From Morinoia aosen (taxonomy: Eukaryota > Arthropoda > Malacostraca > Amphipoda > Talitridae): DNA of 64,000 bases. Location: assembly GCA_030386875.1 (NCBI GenBank), contig CM059558.1, forward strand, positions 4,101,501 to 4,165,500, written 5' to 3'. The notes under the pieces were generated by a model. That model was not told where the DNA came from and did not search any database. It worked only from the letters and a program-made list of their open reading frames with translations. Made by a program: the position numbers and the translations under genes. Shown here one piece after another: positions 1-12,282 of this stretch; positions within the stretch are counted from its first letter, which is position 1; every line of letters begins with the position of its first letter.

Positions 1-1249
1 TTGAGACCATTTTGGTCATACCATGACTTGAGGCTGATCAATAGAGCTTCAGCTCCTTTTTTCGTCTGTGGTATTTCTGCTACAGAGCTTGTCATTGCAA
101 TTTGGACGTCATCTGCATACATGGAGATTCGTGTGTTAGAAGGCATTGTTGGGAAATCGTTAATGAAAATTAAAAACAGTAGTGGGCCCAGAATTGATCC
201 TTGAGGGACACCGAAGCTATTTTGAAGGAATGGGGACAACTTGCTGTCTAAGAGGACTGCATGAGACCGATTTGAAAGGTAACTTTTAAACCACTGTGTA
301 TCCACTCCTAAGTTCAGTATTTTTCGTAGGAGTTGATCATGTTCGACGCTGTCGAATGCTTTAGAGAGATCAAGTAGCAGCAGAAGTGTTACGTTTTTTT
401 GATCGATGTCGTTGTATATTTTTTCAGTGATGTTAAGCCGGGCGTCTTGAGTGCTAGTGTTCTTCCTATAGGCATATTGATTTCGATGAAGTAAATTTGA
501 CTCGTCCAGGTGAGATGACAGCTGATTCGTTACTACTTTTTCTAATATTTTGGAAAGGACAGGTAAAAGGCTAATGGGCCTGTAATTTGACGCTGTATTT
601 ATGTCACCAGTTTTATGCAACGGTCTAATTATAGAGTGTTTCCATTGTTTTGGAAACTTATTTGTAGCTATTGATGTGTTGATAATCAAACGAATCAATG
701 GTGCTGTGACTGGAAAACTGTCTTTTATGTATTGGAGGTTGATTCCATCATGTCCAACTGCTTTTGTGTTTTTCAATGAGTATGAAATAGTTTTTAACTC
801 TGGTAAATCGATAGGGCGTGGCTTCCACAGGGCGCCAGCCTTTAAAAGTGCAGTGGGGCATGAACTTTCAACTGTCAATTTCCTCGGACTGGTGTTACTC
901 ACTTCGTCGAAGACTTGGGCACCTACTTTTGAAAAGAAAGTGTTGAACTCAGTGGCTTTTTCCAAAGGATTTTCAAAATCACTTTTGCGCTCTAAGTTTT
1001 TAAATTGAGCCACCTCACTAATAATTTCCCATGTACGTTTTGGATTATTTTTTGCCATGAATAGTTCTTGGTGGAAGTGAGTTTGTTTTGCTTGCGTGAT
1101 TTTCTTCCGAAGAATCTTTCCAAGTTCTTTGTATCTCCTGTATAAAGTAATGTTTGACCTGTTTTCTTTATACTCTCGCAAGAAAATTTTCTTTATTCTG
1201 CTTAGGTCTTTAATTTCGCTGGTAATCCACAGAGTGCGTTTTGGCCTAG
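1..1249 (-). pseudogene. LINE reverse transcriptase (partial, cut by window edge)
   Basis: The minus frame starting after the T9 run reads RPKRTLWITSEI, the usual linker between endonuclease and RT in CR1-like LINEs, and then a continuous RT. Landmarks are NYRPISLLPVLSKILE near 550, LLLDLSKAFDS near 370, a GVPQGSILGPLLFLIF block near 190-215, and the catalytic MYADD at about 107-121. The palm is therefore present up to the YADD box, and the thumb and C-terminus lie outside the window. I saw no stop in this frame from 1249 to 1. It is marked as a pseudogene because the upstream frame is broken, but this domain alone appears preserved. Confidence 0.85.
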
Positions 1250-1250
1250 T

Positions 1251-2254
1251 TTTTTTTTGGTGATATAAGGAGCGCATTCATTTAGAGCTGCTGTGAAGTT
1301 CTCGTTAAAGATAGAAACATGAATGTCAACATCGTCAGATTGCATCATGCTCTGAAATTCGGTGAACCTGTTTAGGAGTTTTTCATTAAATAGTTCCGGC
1401 GAATATCGACTTTTTAGGCGGTAAGTCATGAGACGATAGTTTTGTCTTTTCTTTGCAATATTAATTTTACATTCTACAGAGTGGTGATCGGCGACAGAGG
1501 GTGATATTACTGTGTTAAGTATTGCCGTAGGTTTGTTTGTGATTGCTAGGTCGAGGAGAGTCTTAGATACTCTTGTAACGCGAGTCGGTTCTTTAACCAT
1601 TTGTGAAAGGTTTAGTTTGTACAACAGTCTGCTAAGCTGATTTTTTTCATCCGTCAGGTCAATATTAAAATCACCGAAAGCAAAGAATGACTTTTTTGTA
1701 GCTAAAATTTCTTTGAAAATTTTGTCAATGAACTCTACTGTTGTTGGTAGAGAAGCTGATGGGTGCCAGTAAAGGCTGCTGGTAATGATGGATTCATGTT
1801 TATTTATTTGCACTTTCAACCAGACCATTTCTATGCCCTCGCACACTTCGTTTGTTAAAAGTAAAGACGACTGGTAAATTTCTTTTACGAAAATACAAGA
1901 ACCACTACCTTTGCTATTTTTAACGCCGTCATGGCGGTACAGCACGTAATCGGAAATATTGAAAAAGGAGCCCTGAGTTCGCGAATCGAACCATGTCTCG
2001 GAAACACATAAAATGTCAATGTCTTCTGTGACCAACATTACTCTAATGTCATCCAGCTTACTAAAGAGGCTACGAGCATTGATATGTTTAATTTTAATGT
2101 TTTTTATTTTATGGCGATTATTTGTGGCATCAGAGGGATTTTTTGGTAGGGACTGTTTCGTGGATTTATTGATTTTATCATTGTTGCCCAGAGTGTCAAG
2201 TCTAGCATCTGGTGTGTTTGAGAGACTGCCATTCAACTGGACAACAGTATTTTG
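1251..2254 (-). pseudogene. LINE APE-type endonuclease domain (ORF2 N-terminus)
   Basis: This is the apurinic-endonuclease-like nuclease that nicks target DNA to prime reverse transcription. Numbering from a TTG at 2236, visible active-site landmarks are HINARS (Asn53), SETWFDS (Glu80), FAFGDFNID (Asp189, Asn191), LLDLAI (Asp229) and the terminal VADHHS (Asp250, His251). All key positions are present, so the domain itself looks intact. The frame is the same as that of the upstream OTU segment, separated only by a TGA at 2255-2257. It leaves frame at a run of nine T (1250-1258), where the RT-linked frame takes over. Confidence 0.85.
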
Positions 2255-3304
2255 TCATGAAGATGATGTGATATCAGTCTTGTTTTTGTCTTGTGCAACA
2301 AGGGTACTGTAGTGATAATTTTTCCGATGAAGCATCAACGGATGGTTATTAGTTGATACTTCTGGTGAGGGGTCGACTACTGTTCGCCAAATACCGTCGC
2401 CTTGCTCATAGAAGATGAAAATTCTCCTACCAGTGATCTTTGATATGATATGTGGTATTAGGTCCCCAGCATCATGATCAAACTGTTTTTCGTCAATGTA
2501 TTTACTTATGAGCCTAGGTAGATCACCGCTTTTCTTGGTAAGGAAATTGACACATTTGTTTTCATTTGTAGTGCTTTCTTTTTTTATTGCTGCCTTTAAG
2601 GAATTGTAACTCCATTTTGAGGGCGATTTTGCTTTAAGCTGGTGAGTTACTGCATGAAGGAGGCAGTGCCCATCGGCTATGGTAGGATGCAGCTTCACTT
2701 TCAATGATCGTTTTAATTCATCCATGGTGGTACTGACGAGTGAGTACATGGGGCTTGAGTGATATTTAGGCTGACATTCAGCATTTTCAGACGAGAGTTG
2801 TTTGGATTTCTTGCTTTCCTGGCTTTGAATTGGCAGGCTGTGGCCAGTTTTAGTTGAATGAGCGACTGAGAAATGAGGGGTGCTCTTGTCATTTCCACTC
2901 TCTTGGTGGTGGTTATGTGTGCGGTTTGGCTGTAAATATTTTATCGGATTTTGACCGAGATTCTCCTGCAATTTTTCTCTTTGTATTGATTTTACTGCTT
3001 CCGAGTACGTGTTTGGTAGTTGATGATTTGTTCTCGTTTGTGATGAGGGTATATCGCTCTCTGATTTCGCGTCAGATAATAACGAGAACCTGTTTTTTGT
3101 GGGTACTCTGCGGTAGCCGGAGATCAATGGAGGGGAACATTCATTCCCAATAGGCAAGCAATGAATCAGGTTTCTGGAGACTTCACTGGAAGCAGTTAGT
3201 GATCGAGTAGAATTCTTCAATTCATTTTGCTGTTTTGCACTGATGTTGGAGCATTCAGTTTTGTCATTTAGGCCATTTGAGTTTATGATACATGAGCTAG
3301 ATTG
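2255..3304 (-). pseudogene. OTU-like cysteine protease segment of the LINE
   Basis: OTU proteases are papain-fold cysteine peptidases, many of which remove ubiquitin. Counting from a TTG codon at 3220, the last part of the frame (321 residues) has the OTU signature: D183-G-H-C186 with the candidate nucleophile Cys186, followed by LLHAV; a GDLIPHIIS block near 252-260; a hydrophobic strand RIFIF at 266-270; and a C-terminal NYHYSTLV containing the candidate catalytic His303. The first 160 residues are polar and unstructured-looking. No ATG opens the frame. It is continuous upstream with the ORF1 tail through a TAA at 3305, and downstream with the endonuclease through a TGA at 2255. OTU domains are known as passengers of several transposon classes; their role in LINEs is unclear. 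Confidence 0.7.
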
Positions 3305-4345
3305 TTAAGTGAGTTTTAGACTCGATCTGAGAGCAATCTGTTGAAGAAAATGGTGTGTTTCTTCTCTTGTACCGGGCCAAGTACGAACATCATTGCAAGT
3401 TATGAGATCAGTTGCACCGTTTGTTCGGAGCGGAATTAATTTAATACCGTTTGTTTTGCACAAGTTCAACGCCTGATGCAATTGTTTACCGCTACACGCA
3501 CTCACGACATAAATGCGGGCTAAGGCATGCTTAGAAAATATGAGTTCTTTGATTTTAGCAATGTTAGATTGTGAGAGGCTTAAGTCTCTGAAGCAAACGA
3601 TGTAGTTAGTGAAGTGAGGCATTTGGCCAATTACGTTCAGGAGATCATCGATGCGAATGGAAATTACAGTTCGTATTTTACAAGAGGGGTCAATGTCGGT
3701 CCTTTGGACCGTCGTGAGAATTTTATCTCCGACAAGAAAAGTATCCAGAGTTTTTTTTGCAGTGTGAGTCAGAAAATTGGCTTGTCGAAAACGGGATCTT
3801 TGGCGTAAGATCGAAAGAGCTTACATGCAAGTTCAATTTGAAAAGTTGTTCTGTAATGAGCCTAATATTTGAAGTGGTTGAAGATATCGAAAGTGGACTT
3901 GGAGGCGTCCGCTGTTTTGACATTTTCGTTAAGTGGGCTGCAGTGAGAGACAGGTTATTGTTTACCTGGTGAATGAAATGGGACATTGAAATTTGAAGCG
4001 GGTGCAAGCTGTTTGATGTAATATTCAGGTAATCATGATCACTAGAATTATAAATATTAGAAATATTAGAATCGCAAATATTAGGCTCATTCATCGCATC
4101 ATTCTCGGTAGCTAGTGACAAATTTACATTTTTACCCATCATACCCCGTGGAATACTTGTTGATTCTTTCGCTGGTGTATCTTCTCGAGGACTGCTTTGA
4201 TTGTGGAGTCCAGGCTCAGGGGCTTCTTCCTTGCTTTTGCTAGGGCTTGTTTTGACTGCTTGCGATGCCGATGAGAAAATTTCATTGTTACCAGCAGCGC
4301 TTGGGAGATTTCTGTCATCTACATCCGAGTAGTCGAGTGAGTAAC
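3305..4345 (-). pseudogene. LINE ORF1, N-terminal part with SGNH-hydrolase-like segment
   Basis: The minus frame is open from about 4345, passes through an ATG pair at 4137-4142, changes frame at a run of eight T at 3751-3758, and then runs to a TAA at 3305. The first part (4345-3760) is Ser/Asn/Thr-rich and low in recognisable structure. After the frame change the sequence contains FLVGDK followed by a Val/Ile-rich stretch, which resembles the GDS block of SGNH/GDSL hydrolases, with Lys in place of the nucleophilic Ser. CR1/L2 LINEs often carry an esterase in ORF1, so this fits, but the missing Ser means activity is unlikely. The TAA at the end is in the same frame as the OTU segment that follows, so these may once have been one ORF. 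Confidence 0.55.
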
Positions 4346-4878
4346 AGTTAGACTAAAATCAAGCTTTGTTTTATTTGAATCGGAATGTATGAAGTGCTGC
4401 TGTACATTGAGCAACATGAAAGTCATGGGATTTACAGGAGGAAACACTAACTCGCTCATAATGGTTTCTAATGAAGTACCGGAACTATAGGCATAAATTT
4501 ATTATGCACACAAAAGTGCATTCAAACAACTGCTCTTCAACATATCTGCCCCATGTGTCGGTAATACCATTGCCAGAAGCATACATCTATGTAACTATAT
4601 TCCAAAAACCCTTAAAATAAACTGAATAATTTTGTTAAGTGTGCTCTAGCGGAAATTCTATCTTCACTTCGGCACGCATAGGAACGGAAGGCGTAGGGAC
4701 ACCAAGAAGAACGCGTGGTTTCTTCGGTTTTATTTCAAGGTCCGTTGCCTCCGTAAGACTGCACAAACAGGTATGATTCAGACTCGGGCCAGCAATTGCA
4801 TGACAAGAAAATCCTAATTTAAGATCATAGTCGAATGATGAATTAATGTATATGGTACTGCATAACGAGAAAGGAATT
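4346..4878. other. intergenic, no gene seen
   Basis: AT-rich DNA between the broken 5' end of the LINE and the next repeat. Neither strand has a recognisable ORF. Part of 4346-4500 might be a diverged upstream portion of the LINE, but I cannot show it. Confidence 0.4.
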
Positions 4879-5440
4879 TCATACTTCTAGGTATAGGAAA
4901 GTTAGCTGAGTCAGACACGAAGAACGGCTAAATAATGTTAGAACTAGGTATGATATTCTAGTGACAGAATTCCTAACACAATATTCATTATTACATAAGA
5001 AAGTTTTAGCCTCCCTTAACCACGACAAAGATGTTCCAAGAGAGGAAAGAGGAAGGCACCATTTATATAGCACCGCACAACAAGAAAGAAGATTCATACC
5101 TCGAAGGTACACGAGAAACAGCTGAGTGAGACATAAGAGACAATTGAACAGTGCTAGCACTAGGCATGATATTCTAATGACAGGGGGCAATGAGAGAGAG
5201 GCCATGGGACGTTATCATGGTAGAATAGTAGCACATAAAAAAGGAAATTCGCCGCCCTGCTAACGACGTAACACAAAGACAAATTCATAACACTATTATT
5301 ATTATATAAGAAAGTTTTAGCCTCCCTTAACCACGACAAATATGTCCCAAGAAAGGAAAGAGGAAGGCACCATCTAGCATGGAGTTGGGGGAACGCGGAA
5401 TCTATGCACAAGGTGCACAGGAACAGTAAGCTAGGAAAGA
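4879..5440. repeat. tandem pair of a ~200-300-bp dispersed repeat
   Basis: Two diverged tandem copies. Each contains the block TTTTAGCCTCCCTTAACCAC (5002-5021 and 5315-5334), followed by GAGGAAAGAGGAAGGCACCA (5041 region and 5355 region) and preceded by a TGATATTCTA block. A third copy lies at 7856-8010. Reading frames here are incidental. The family is unknown; it could be the end of an uncharacterised transposon. Confidence 0.6.
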
Positions 5441-7855
5441 AGTTCATAAAACAAGAAAGGTTTCCGTTGCATTCTTGACATAGCAATCTGACAATACCCT
5501 AAAATACTTACAGACGATGGGGGGAAGGTCCCTCACTTTAGACCTGGAATAGCCTATTTTAACGTATAAAATAAGCGACTACTTTTTCTTTTTCTTTACT
5601 CTACCTGCGGAAAAGAGACAGAAAAATTAGGTCTCTGACGCAGGGACAAGCTGAAAGGTAACAGCTGACAAGTACTACAGCCTATCCAGCCGCAAAATCA
5701 GACTTAAGATACAACAGATCGGCTACTGCAAAATCCTAAAAAATAAAAGCGGCTATCTCATTGACCAGCATAATGCTAGAAAATATTTGACACGCCTCGC
5801 TGATATTCAAATCGCTTAATTTAGGCACAGAGCAGCAAGTACACATTTATCAACATCCCTGTGAAAACACAAATCACATGGGCTAGGGGTCTCAAATTTC
5901 TGCGCCTATTCTCAGTCTACTGAGAATGCCGTAACTTTAGGCTTCCACCTTACTGACTGGCGCAACTTGCCCAGCACAGCTCATAGGTGAGAAGCCAACC
6001 AACTGGCCAATATCTTACTTTATTTCATATCTTTTTCATAATGAATATTTTAGAAATTACAATACAAAGACAAGAAAAATCATGTTTCCAAAGTTGGTAC
6101 AAAGTTTAGCACGATGTGTCATTGTAAATTTCTCAATATCAACGACTGATGTCTAATCCATGGAAGAACCACAACATAGTTTGTATTTTTAATACACAAA
6201 TCTTTGAATAGTGAAGCAGTGGTTGATTTGTATTCTCAAATAAATATAAAATTGTGTTATTTTTGTGTCAATCTACGAAATGTAATAAACTTAAAATAAA
6301 ATCATCTGTGTCAATTCAAATGCATTGAAACGTCAGGCTCTCCATGTTACATTTACTGCCTATGACACTGTTTACAGTGTTATATTTACTTTCTATGACA
6401 ACATAGCTTACATGGCTTGACTATTATGCAAATGTTGCTGAGCAAAAAGAAAAAACATTTGGACGTTAATACAGAATCACTTGGAGCAGTGAAAGAAAAA
6501 ATAGGGATCAGTTCATCAGTTAAAGTCATACATTCGGTGGTCTGCTAAAAATACTATCGACCTAGAATCTAACTTATTTCTAAGCATTACACTGCGGCAC
6601 ACTCTCTATGAAACGCACTAGATTCACAACATCACGACGGCTAGTCTGGCTCAATGTAGGGTGGTTCACCGGTCGCCAGAAACATCCTCGAATGCTCTAG
6701 GAGCCGGCTGTTCACCGCTATCAAAACACAAGTGGTGTGAAGGCAATCGACAAATATAGCTAGTAAGGGAACACGTTCAAGTTAAATAAATTTCTGACAC
6801 AAATTCACATCACGAAGGACAAAAACTCAAAATTATCCGGGAACCTGCTCCTCCCACGCACTTCAACAAAATAGAACGCTGGCGTTAGTCTTGCGAACCA
6901 GCGCGGATCCGCAAAATGTTGCCCGATAAAATTTTTAAATTTTTCACGTCTTGTAAAACGTGACAAATTTGATACAACAAAATTTATCATATATCACTCG
7001 AGAACAACATGAGAACAAGGACTCAGAAGAAAAGTACAGTGAATACCTAGTGCATCACTTTATCTTGTTCATCTTTATCTTTCATCTTGTTCATTTTCAG
7101 AGGTCTATTGTACGCTCTGATTGACTCTAATGTTCTATACCAGTAGAAAAATTACATCAAGTACATTATTATTTAAAAACACTAGGTGGAAGGTTTATGG
7201 CAGTTATTATGAATTAATTCACAAACCTTTTTCCTGAAGCCAGGCTAGTGACTAATTTGATTCAACAGATACTGCAAGACCCTCTCATAACAAATAATAG
7301 TACGAAAGATTTACTGCAAACTTCAAGTCCCTTGTGCGAATAATCAGACTGAATATACTTTTAAAAGAACACAAACTGATGGAAACAGAAATCTTCAACA
7401 CTAAAAATGGAGCAACTCATAGTGCAGTGAGTCAAAGAAGTTTTTTCAGCTGCTGGTGATATATGTCTGTTCTCATGGCGAGGTAACCGGAGATATAGTG
7501 ACAGCATCTTCCACTGCCACAGAGGGGAAAATTACTCCAATGTTGGTGGTTCAGTTGAATTCCACAGCACCTTTAGCTCCTCTTCATCCACCTCGATGAC
7601 GTTGAAATTATTTCACTGTCATCCGATACCTGGAGGGCAAAAAAAAATTTGTGAAATTCTCAAGCCAAGATTTTTTGAATTGGTTTTTGGCTCAATAAGT
7701 ACACATTTCAGTTGTGCTAATGGGGTACAGATTGAAACCTGTTGGTGCAAATTTAATGAATTGAGATGCAGGTGAGAGTATTAAATAAAAGGGGTCAGTT
7801 GCAAAAAGAGATGATGCTGAATATGAAGCAGTATTGACACGCATGCACAAAAAAA
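5441..7855. other. intergenic, no gene seen
   Basis: About 2.4 kb of AT-rich sequence with many stops on both strands and no tandem array or recognisable domain. The longest frame (6805-6990, minus, 61 residues) shows no motif. A small unrecognised exon cannot be excluded. Confidence 0.4.
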
Positions 7856-8010
7856 AAAGGATTAGATTTGATTATTTGTTAGCTTAAGCCTCCCTATCCT
7901 CAACAAATGAGATCTAAAGAGAGGAAGGAAGAAGGCACCATTTAGTATGGAGTTAAGGGAACGCCGAATCTAGGCAGAAATTAGTAGGTGCTGAAAGAAG
8001 AAATTAGTAG
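7856..8010 (+). repeat. third copy of the 4.9-kb dispersed repeat
   Basis: It shares AGCCTCCCTATCCTCAACAA, then GAGGAAGGAAGAAGGCACCA and ATGGAGTTAAGGGAACGCCG with 5315-5410, with several substitutions. A short internal duplication (TTAGTAGGTGCTG twice) follows at 7982-8018. Confidence 0.55.
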
Positions 8011-9080
8011 GTGCTGGAAAAACAGGACAGCAGTGAACCAAAAAATGATGGTCGATAACAAAACAAAAACCTATGTTATTTTAACAAAAAGAAAGCCTAC
8101 CTAACCTTTAGCTCAGGCCCTCAAATTGTCCCCCTGCATGGGAGCGCTAATTCCCATAGATACAATAGTTGTATCCCCTTGAGGGGACAAGGAAATGGAG
8201 ACAATGACAAACTACAGTGTATTACAGAATGTAAAAATATAACGAGTCTCAAGGGAGAAAAAGGTGGGGGAAAAATAAAAAAGGAGCTGTAAAAAATATT
8301 AGAGAAAAATAAGAGAAAAAAGGAAAAATTAAATTGAAAGTAATAGGCAGAGAAGTACTGTACATAGCTCCAAGTAAAACTAAATAAGGTAGAGAAGTGC
8401 TGTACATAGTATGTTCAAGTACAACCAAATGAATTAACACACTTGAGCGGGTTCTCACAATTTTTCTTCAATGGTTACTGTAGTGTAATATAAGTCACTT
8501 TATCTGTGGTATTTAGCAATCATCCCAAGCTAATTTAAACTCTGAAACAATTTAAAATATCAATTCTAATTTAGTAAGACTCATAAAAAATGACAAGTAA
8601 AGAAAATCAATCCCTAATCTGAAGAATTTTCTACATTTCATTTTTGCTTGTATATATTCCTTAGTAGATTATCATTTCTATAAGAAACATAAAAGGAGAG
8701 CAAAACATGAATACAATCTTTTCTATGCATACATTAATTATATTTACATTTGTCTAATGTATTTATTACAATACAATCAAAACAAGAATACATTAGACAT
8801 GCTTGTTACAAACACAGCTTTGTTGCTTCATATGAGATTTTTGAAGAACTGATAATGAATTTATAAGGAGCTACACATATTCGCACTTTATATCTCAAAA
8901 CTATTGATGACAGCAAATAGAACATCATAAATGGTAAGCACTGAAGGACAGTAAGGTATCTTCAAAAATGCATTTCCAAGAATGTCTTGGAACACTTTCA
9001 TTTGCAAAAAAAAGAATGGCATAAAAAGTAGCACTTTCTTATGGAAAACCATAGACAAGATTTTGCATCTCTTCAGTATA
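8011..9080. other. intergenic with a small tandem duplication at 8347-8435
   Basis: No gene was recognised. A block of about 45 bp containing AGAGAAGTRCTGTACATAG is duplicated (8348-8366 and 8391-8409). The rest is AT-rich and unremarkable. Confidence 0.4.
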
Positions 9081-9082
9081 CA

Positions 9083-9174
9083 GGGGGATACTTTATTCCA
9101 ATCAATCAAGCCAGATACATATCATCTAGTACAATGGCTTTTCAAATGCCTTAAAACTAACATTAGGATGCTAT
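9083..9174 (-). mobile_element. 5'-truncated SINE 3' end
   Basis: On the minus strand it matches the 3' part of the SINEs at 11143 and 12283: a TTAAGGCATTTGAAAA block, then GATGATATGTATCTGGCTTG and GGAATAAAGTATCC. The tRNA-derived head is missing, as expected from incomplete reverse transcription. Confidence 0.65.
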
Positions 9175-11142
9175 GAAAGTTTGAATTTTAGGTTTGACGG
9201 TTTGAAACGCTTGAATGTTAGCTACAAGGGAGGAAGTTATGAATTTATCTAACAACTTCAGGTAAGATAGGTTCCTCAACAAAAGCAAGAGCTATTGTGA
9301 AGATGCATCTAAAATATTGAACACAAGTTTTCCAGTCTGGCGGACCAAATTAGCTATCATGCTGAGCACTGTAAGTTCTGAGCTTATTACTTGCTAATTT
9401 CAACATAATGAAGAGATCAAATTTTAAACAATTCCAGTGAAATTTTTTTCATTGTAAACCTGGTAAAATTTGACATCACATCCACTTCCAGATTAATTTA
9501 TACACAGAAATTTACTGATAGCACCCTAACACAAGATTTGAGTTACCTTTTTAGAGTGAAAAGCTCCGAGTTCTTCAAAAAAAATGAAAAAATAAGCAGT
9601 ATGTCATTAATCAGCATTGAATTGTAGCAATCATATTCCTATTTCTTTATTTCCTTTATTTTTAAGGGAACCGAACGATTTTTTGGTATAAAAGCTCAAA
9701 ATTTAATAAAAAATATTTCAATAGCATCAGGAGCGAAAAAAGCTTGCAGGTATTCACAATATGTTTAGAACATTCGAATGAACGTTCAGAGCCCTAAAAC
9801 TTTTTAAATTTGTTCAGTATTTCCAATGATACGAGTATTCAGCACACTTGTGCAGTGTTCAGTATTATATTTTTATTCAACATAATTGTGTAGTGTTCAA
9901 TATTTACATGTATAGTCAGCACAGTGACAGTGTAGTGCTGCCTGGAGGTTTTCGTAAATAGTTGAGACTCCTTGTGCAAGAAAACATTGGTTGTAGCGTC
10001 ACACGGACGTTGTATAGGTTACCAGGATTCATTTTTATGATCGTTGGCTAAAATTATTACGCCCGATCGCGTACAGAAATCGCATGTAGTTTCTAAAAAT
10101 ATGTTTAACCATTTACGATTTTTGACACCATTAATTTCTTGTTCGTGTCCGGCTTATATCGAAATCGAGAGCATAGAGAAGGGATATTGCTAGCATGTTT
10201 AATCTGTCCTTATTCTATCATTGAGCTTAAAAAGATAGCATGTTTAATCTGTCCTTATTCTATCATTGAGCTTAAAAAGAGAAATAAGAACGCGATGGTA
10301 ATCTGAGAAAGAACTCAGGGTTTCCCCGTAGTGGAATTTAGAGCTACTGGGGGAACAGCCGTTTGTGGGTTTTTCTTGGTGTGTTTTTCCGGAATATTGT
10401 CATCCAGCGTCCTTGAATATTTCCAGATTCTTCGACGTCACCAACACCACAAACATCCATCCCTGGGCCTTTAGCCTATTTGTATATATATTTTCTAATT
10501 ACGGGCCTAATTCTAAACGGTCTCCAATTACGGGCACAAAATTAATTACCCTCTCATCGGCTGACGTCAGCGTACAATGATCTTTAATTACTACCCGATT
10601 AAGATCTATTATCGTCATCAGGCACGGCACAAATTGATATAACTCACCTGCTCAACTTTAAGCAGGCTTTGCTCACATAAATAGCAACGCACCGATTGTT
10701 GTGCTTGTTTAAAATTGCCCTCAGTAAATTGAATAACCTGAACACAATACACTCAAAAACCTCGTCAACCGGCCGGAGCTAACGCCTCAGGACTGCGAAG
10801 TATCTTCAGTCAATATATTCAGGATCAAGTCTCGGCGATCCTCCCGGCTCCTTCAAATAAAACCATACACCAAAAAGCTGAGTTACCCCGGTGTTCTCAT
10901 TTATCCTCTGTTACGTGATTGAAAACCTTCTCGAGATCTCTATGTTTTGAAATTGGTATCAACGCTAAAAGTCTAACTAACCATCAAACATAAAAGATGC
11001 AACTTCATCGGGTGAAAAAATCAGTTATGACGCGTCCTTTTTAAATTACATTCAAATAACATTCAAAGTTCAAGTTCTTACCTTCCAGGTCCAAACTCCT
11101 GTGATTATAAAACGACAGCACAACACCACTTTTCATTGAAAT
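9175..11142. other. intergenic, no gene seen
   Basis: About 2 kb without a recognisable gene. It contains a perfect 45-bp tandem duplication listed separately. 10320-11000 is less AT-rich than its surroundings, but no motif or conserved frame could be identified (10365-10580 plus is a 71-residue frame with no domain). Confidence 0.4.
10191..10280 (+). repeat. perfect 45-bp tandem duplication
   Basis: Two identical 45-bp units (10191-10235, 10236-10280) starting TAGCATGTTTAATCTGTCC and ending GAGCTTAAAAAGA. Their identity implies a recent local duplication or an assembly artefact. Confidence 0.85.
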
Positions 11143-11449
11143 GTGCTTCTTAGCTCGCCATAGCCATGTGGCTAGGGTTTCTGCCGCCGTGCGGCAGACC
11201 CGGGATCGAATTTCGGCGCTGGCGGTGGCGATTTTGAATAGGTATAGGAGAAAAATTGCAAGCACAATACCCCACTCTACCCAGGTGTCTGAAATGGGTA
11301 CCGGTCTTGACCGGGGGAAAGCGTCGTGGCGTCCTGGCGTTAGTTATAAGGTATTTGAAAATCGAATGTACAAGGTGATATGTATCAGGCTTGATTGGAA
11401 ATAACGCATCCGTAGATGCCTTCATTATTATATTTCGTTATTATTAAAC
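11143..11449 (+). mobile_element. tRNA-derived SINE, copy 1
   Basis: The head contains box A-like GTGGCTAGGGTTTCTGC and box B-like GGGATCGAATTTCGGC, spaced as in a tRNA promoter, with GCCGCCGTGCGGCAGACCC between them. The body has GGTACCGGTCTTGACCGG, and the tail has GATATGTATCAGGCTTGATT followed by an ATT-rich end. It is about 300 bp and non-coding; mobilisation would depend on a partner LINE. Box B carries substitutions relative to copy 2. Confidence 0.8.
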
Positions 11450-11819
11450 GCCGATAGCATTCATCGCCATCGGTAGCCGGTCTTCGTCTGCTGCTGACAG
11501 AAATGAGACTTATTAAAATTATTTAACTAAACATTTCAACTCGGCGCAATCCATTCTTTAAAATTGAAACCAGGACAGTGAAATATCTTGGGTAGCTTTT
11601 TAAAATTTTTCTGATATTAAATTAAGGTACACTTATTTAATTGAACGTGAGGCGGCAGCATTGCACTTCACTTGACTCGTAAACACTTCGTTTGAACGAC
11701 ATGCCAGATAGTCGTACGGTCGTACCAGTAACGCTAACAGTGATGCCAGATTTCGGGTTAGCAGTGTTGCCAGATGGAATCTAAGCGCTGCTATTGGTGC
11801 GATGCCATGACGTCAGTCG
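11450..11819. other. intergenic or PLE 3' flank
   Basis: No gene was recognised. It lies just past the C-terminal end of the Penelope-like ORF read on the minus strand and may include that element's 3' untranslated part. Confidence 0.35.
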
Positions 11820-11854
11820 CACGCAGCACGATCCGATAAAAGACTGGTTTTCTG

Positions 11855-12282
11855 CTACCTCCTTTCGTGTGCCATGACTCTAGCTCCGAGAGTACGTGTG
11901 GTCATGCCAAAGTACTCGGATGCACATCGTGCACAACTGTGTGAATACACTAGTGAGGCCTGCATGGTAGAAGGAAGTTTGTCTTTATAATTGAAAAACG
12001 AACCAATTGTAAATTTGTTTCTTAATATTTTATGAAATTTCATGCCTGTAAAATTTGGAAAGCAGGGCAAGTAATTCAGTTTTGAGTTTTTCAGAATACA
12101 GTCCAAAATATGGTAATCGCAAATAAATTGGTTGAGTCATTGGTTCTTAAATGGTTGAATTTGGTTCGACATGATCATTTTGAAACTTGTTTGCTAAAAA
12201 CTTTCCTATTTGGTGCTCAATAAATGAAGACCTAAAACCATTTTGGCGGAAAATTCTACAAAAAAAAAGAGAATTCTAAATG
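11855..12282 (-). pseudogene. PLE linker and GIY-YIG endonuclease segment
   Basis: Read on the minus strand, 12282-12110 gives FRIFRQNGF-like and LPYFGLYSEK-like blocks with frame changes, matching the RT-endonuclease linker of PLEs. 12106-11855 gives NKFTIGSFFNYKDKLPS, then the endonuclease core VYSHSCARCASEYFGMTTR and RVMAHERR. The paired Cys, YFG, the Arg and the AHE region correspond to the conserved positions of the PLE GIY-YIG domain. Several frameshifts make it inactive. Confidence 0.75.

Larger units (their letters stand above)
1..4345 (-). mobile_element. CR1/L2-like non-LTR retrotransposon (LINE), 3' part beyond window
   Basis: Read on the minus strand, this stretch holds, in 5'-3' order, an SGNH-hydrolase-like segment, an OTU-like protease, an APE-type endonuclease and a reverse transcriptase, the layout of an APE-class LINE. 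The RT continues past base 1, so the 3' end is outside the window. The 5' end appears truncated near 4345, where the open frame stops without a start codon. The reading frame is interrupted by two stop codons and two frame changes, so this copy looks inactive. An esterase-like ORF1 is typical of CR1/L2 relatives; the clade is an inference, not a measured placement. Confidence 0.85.

Noticed and set aside
601..1008. 135-residue plus-strand frame
   Set aside because: Antisense shadow of the LINE reverse transcriptase.
8140..8200. Small inverted repeat around TATCCCCTTGAGGGGACAAGG
   Set aside because: Short palindrome without flanking duplication; not distinguishable from chance.
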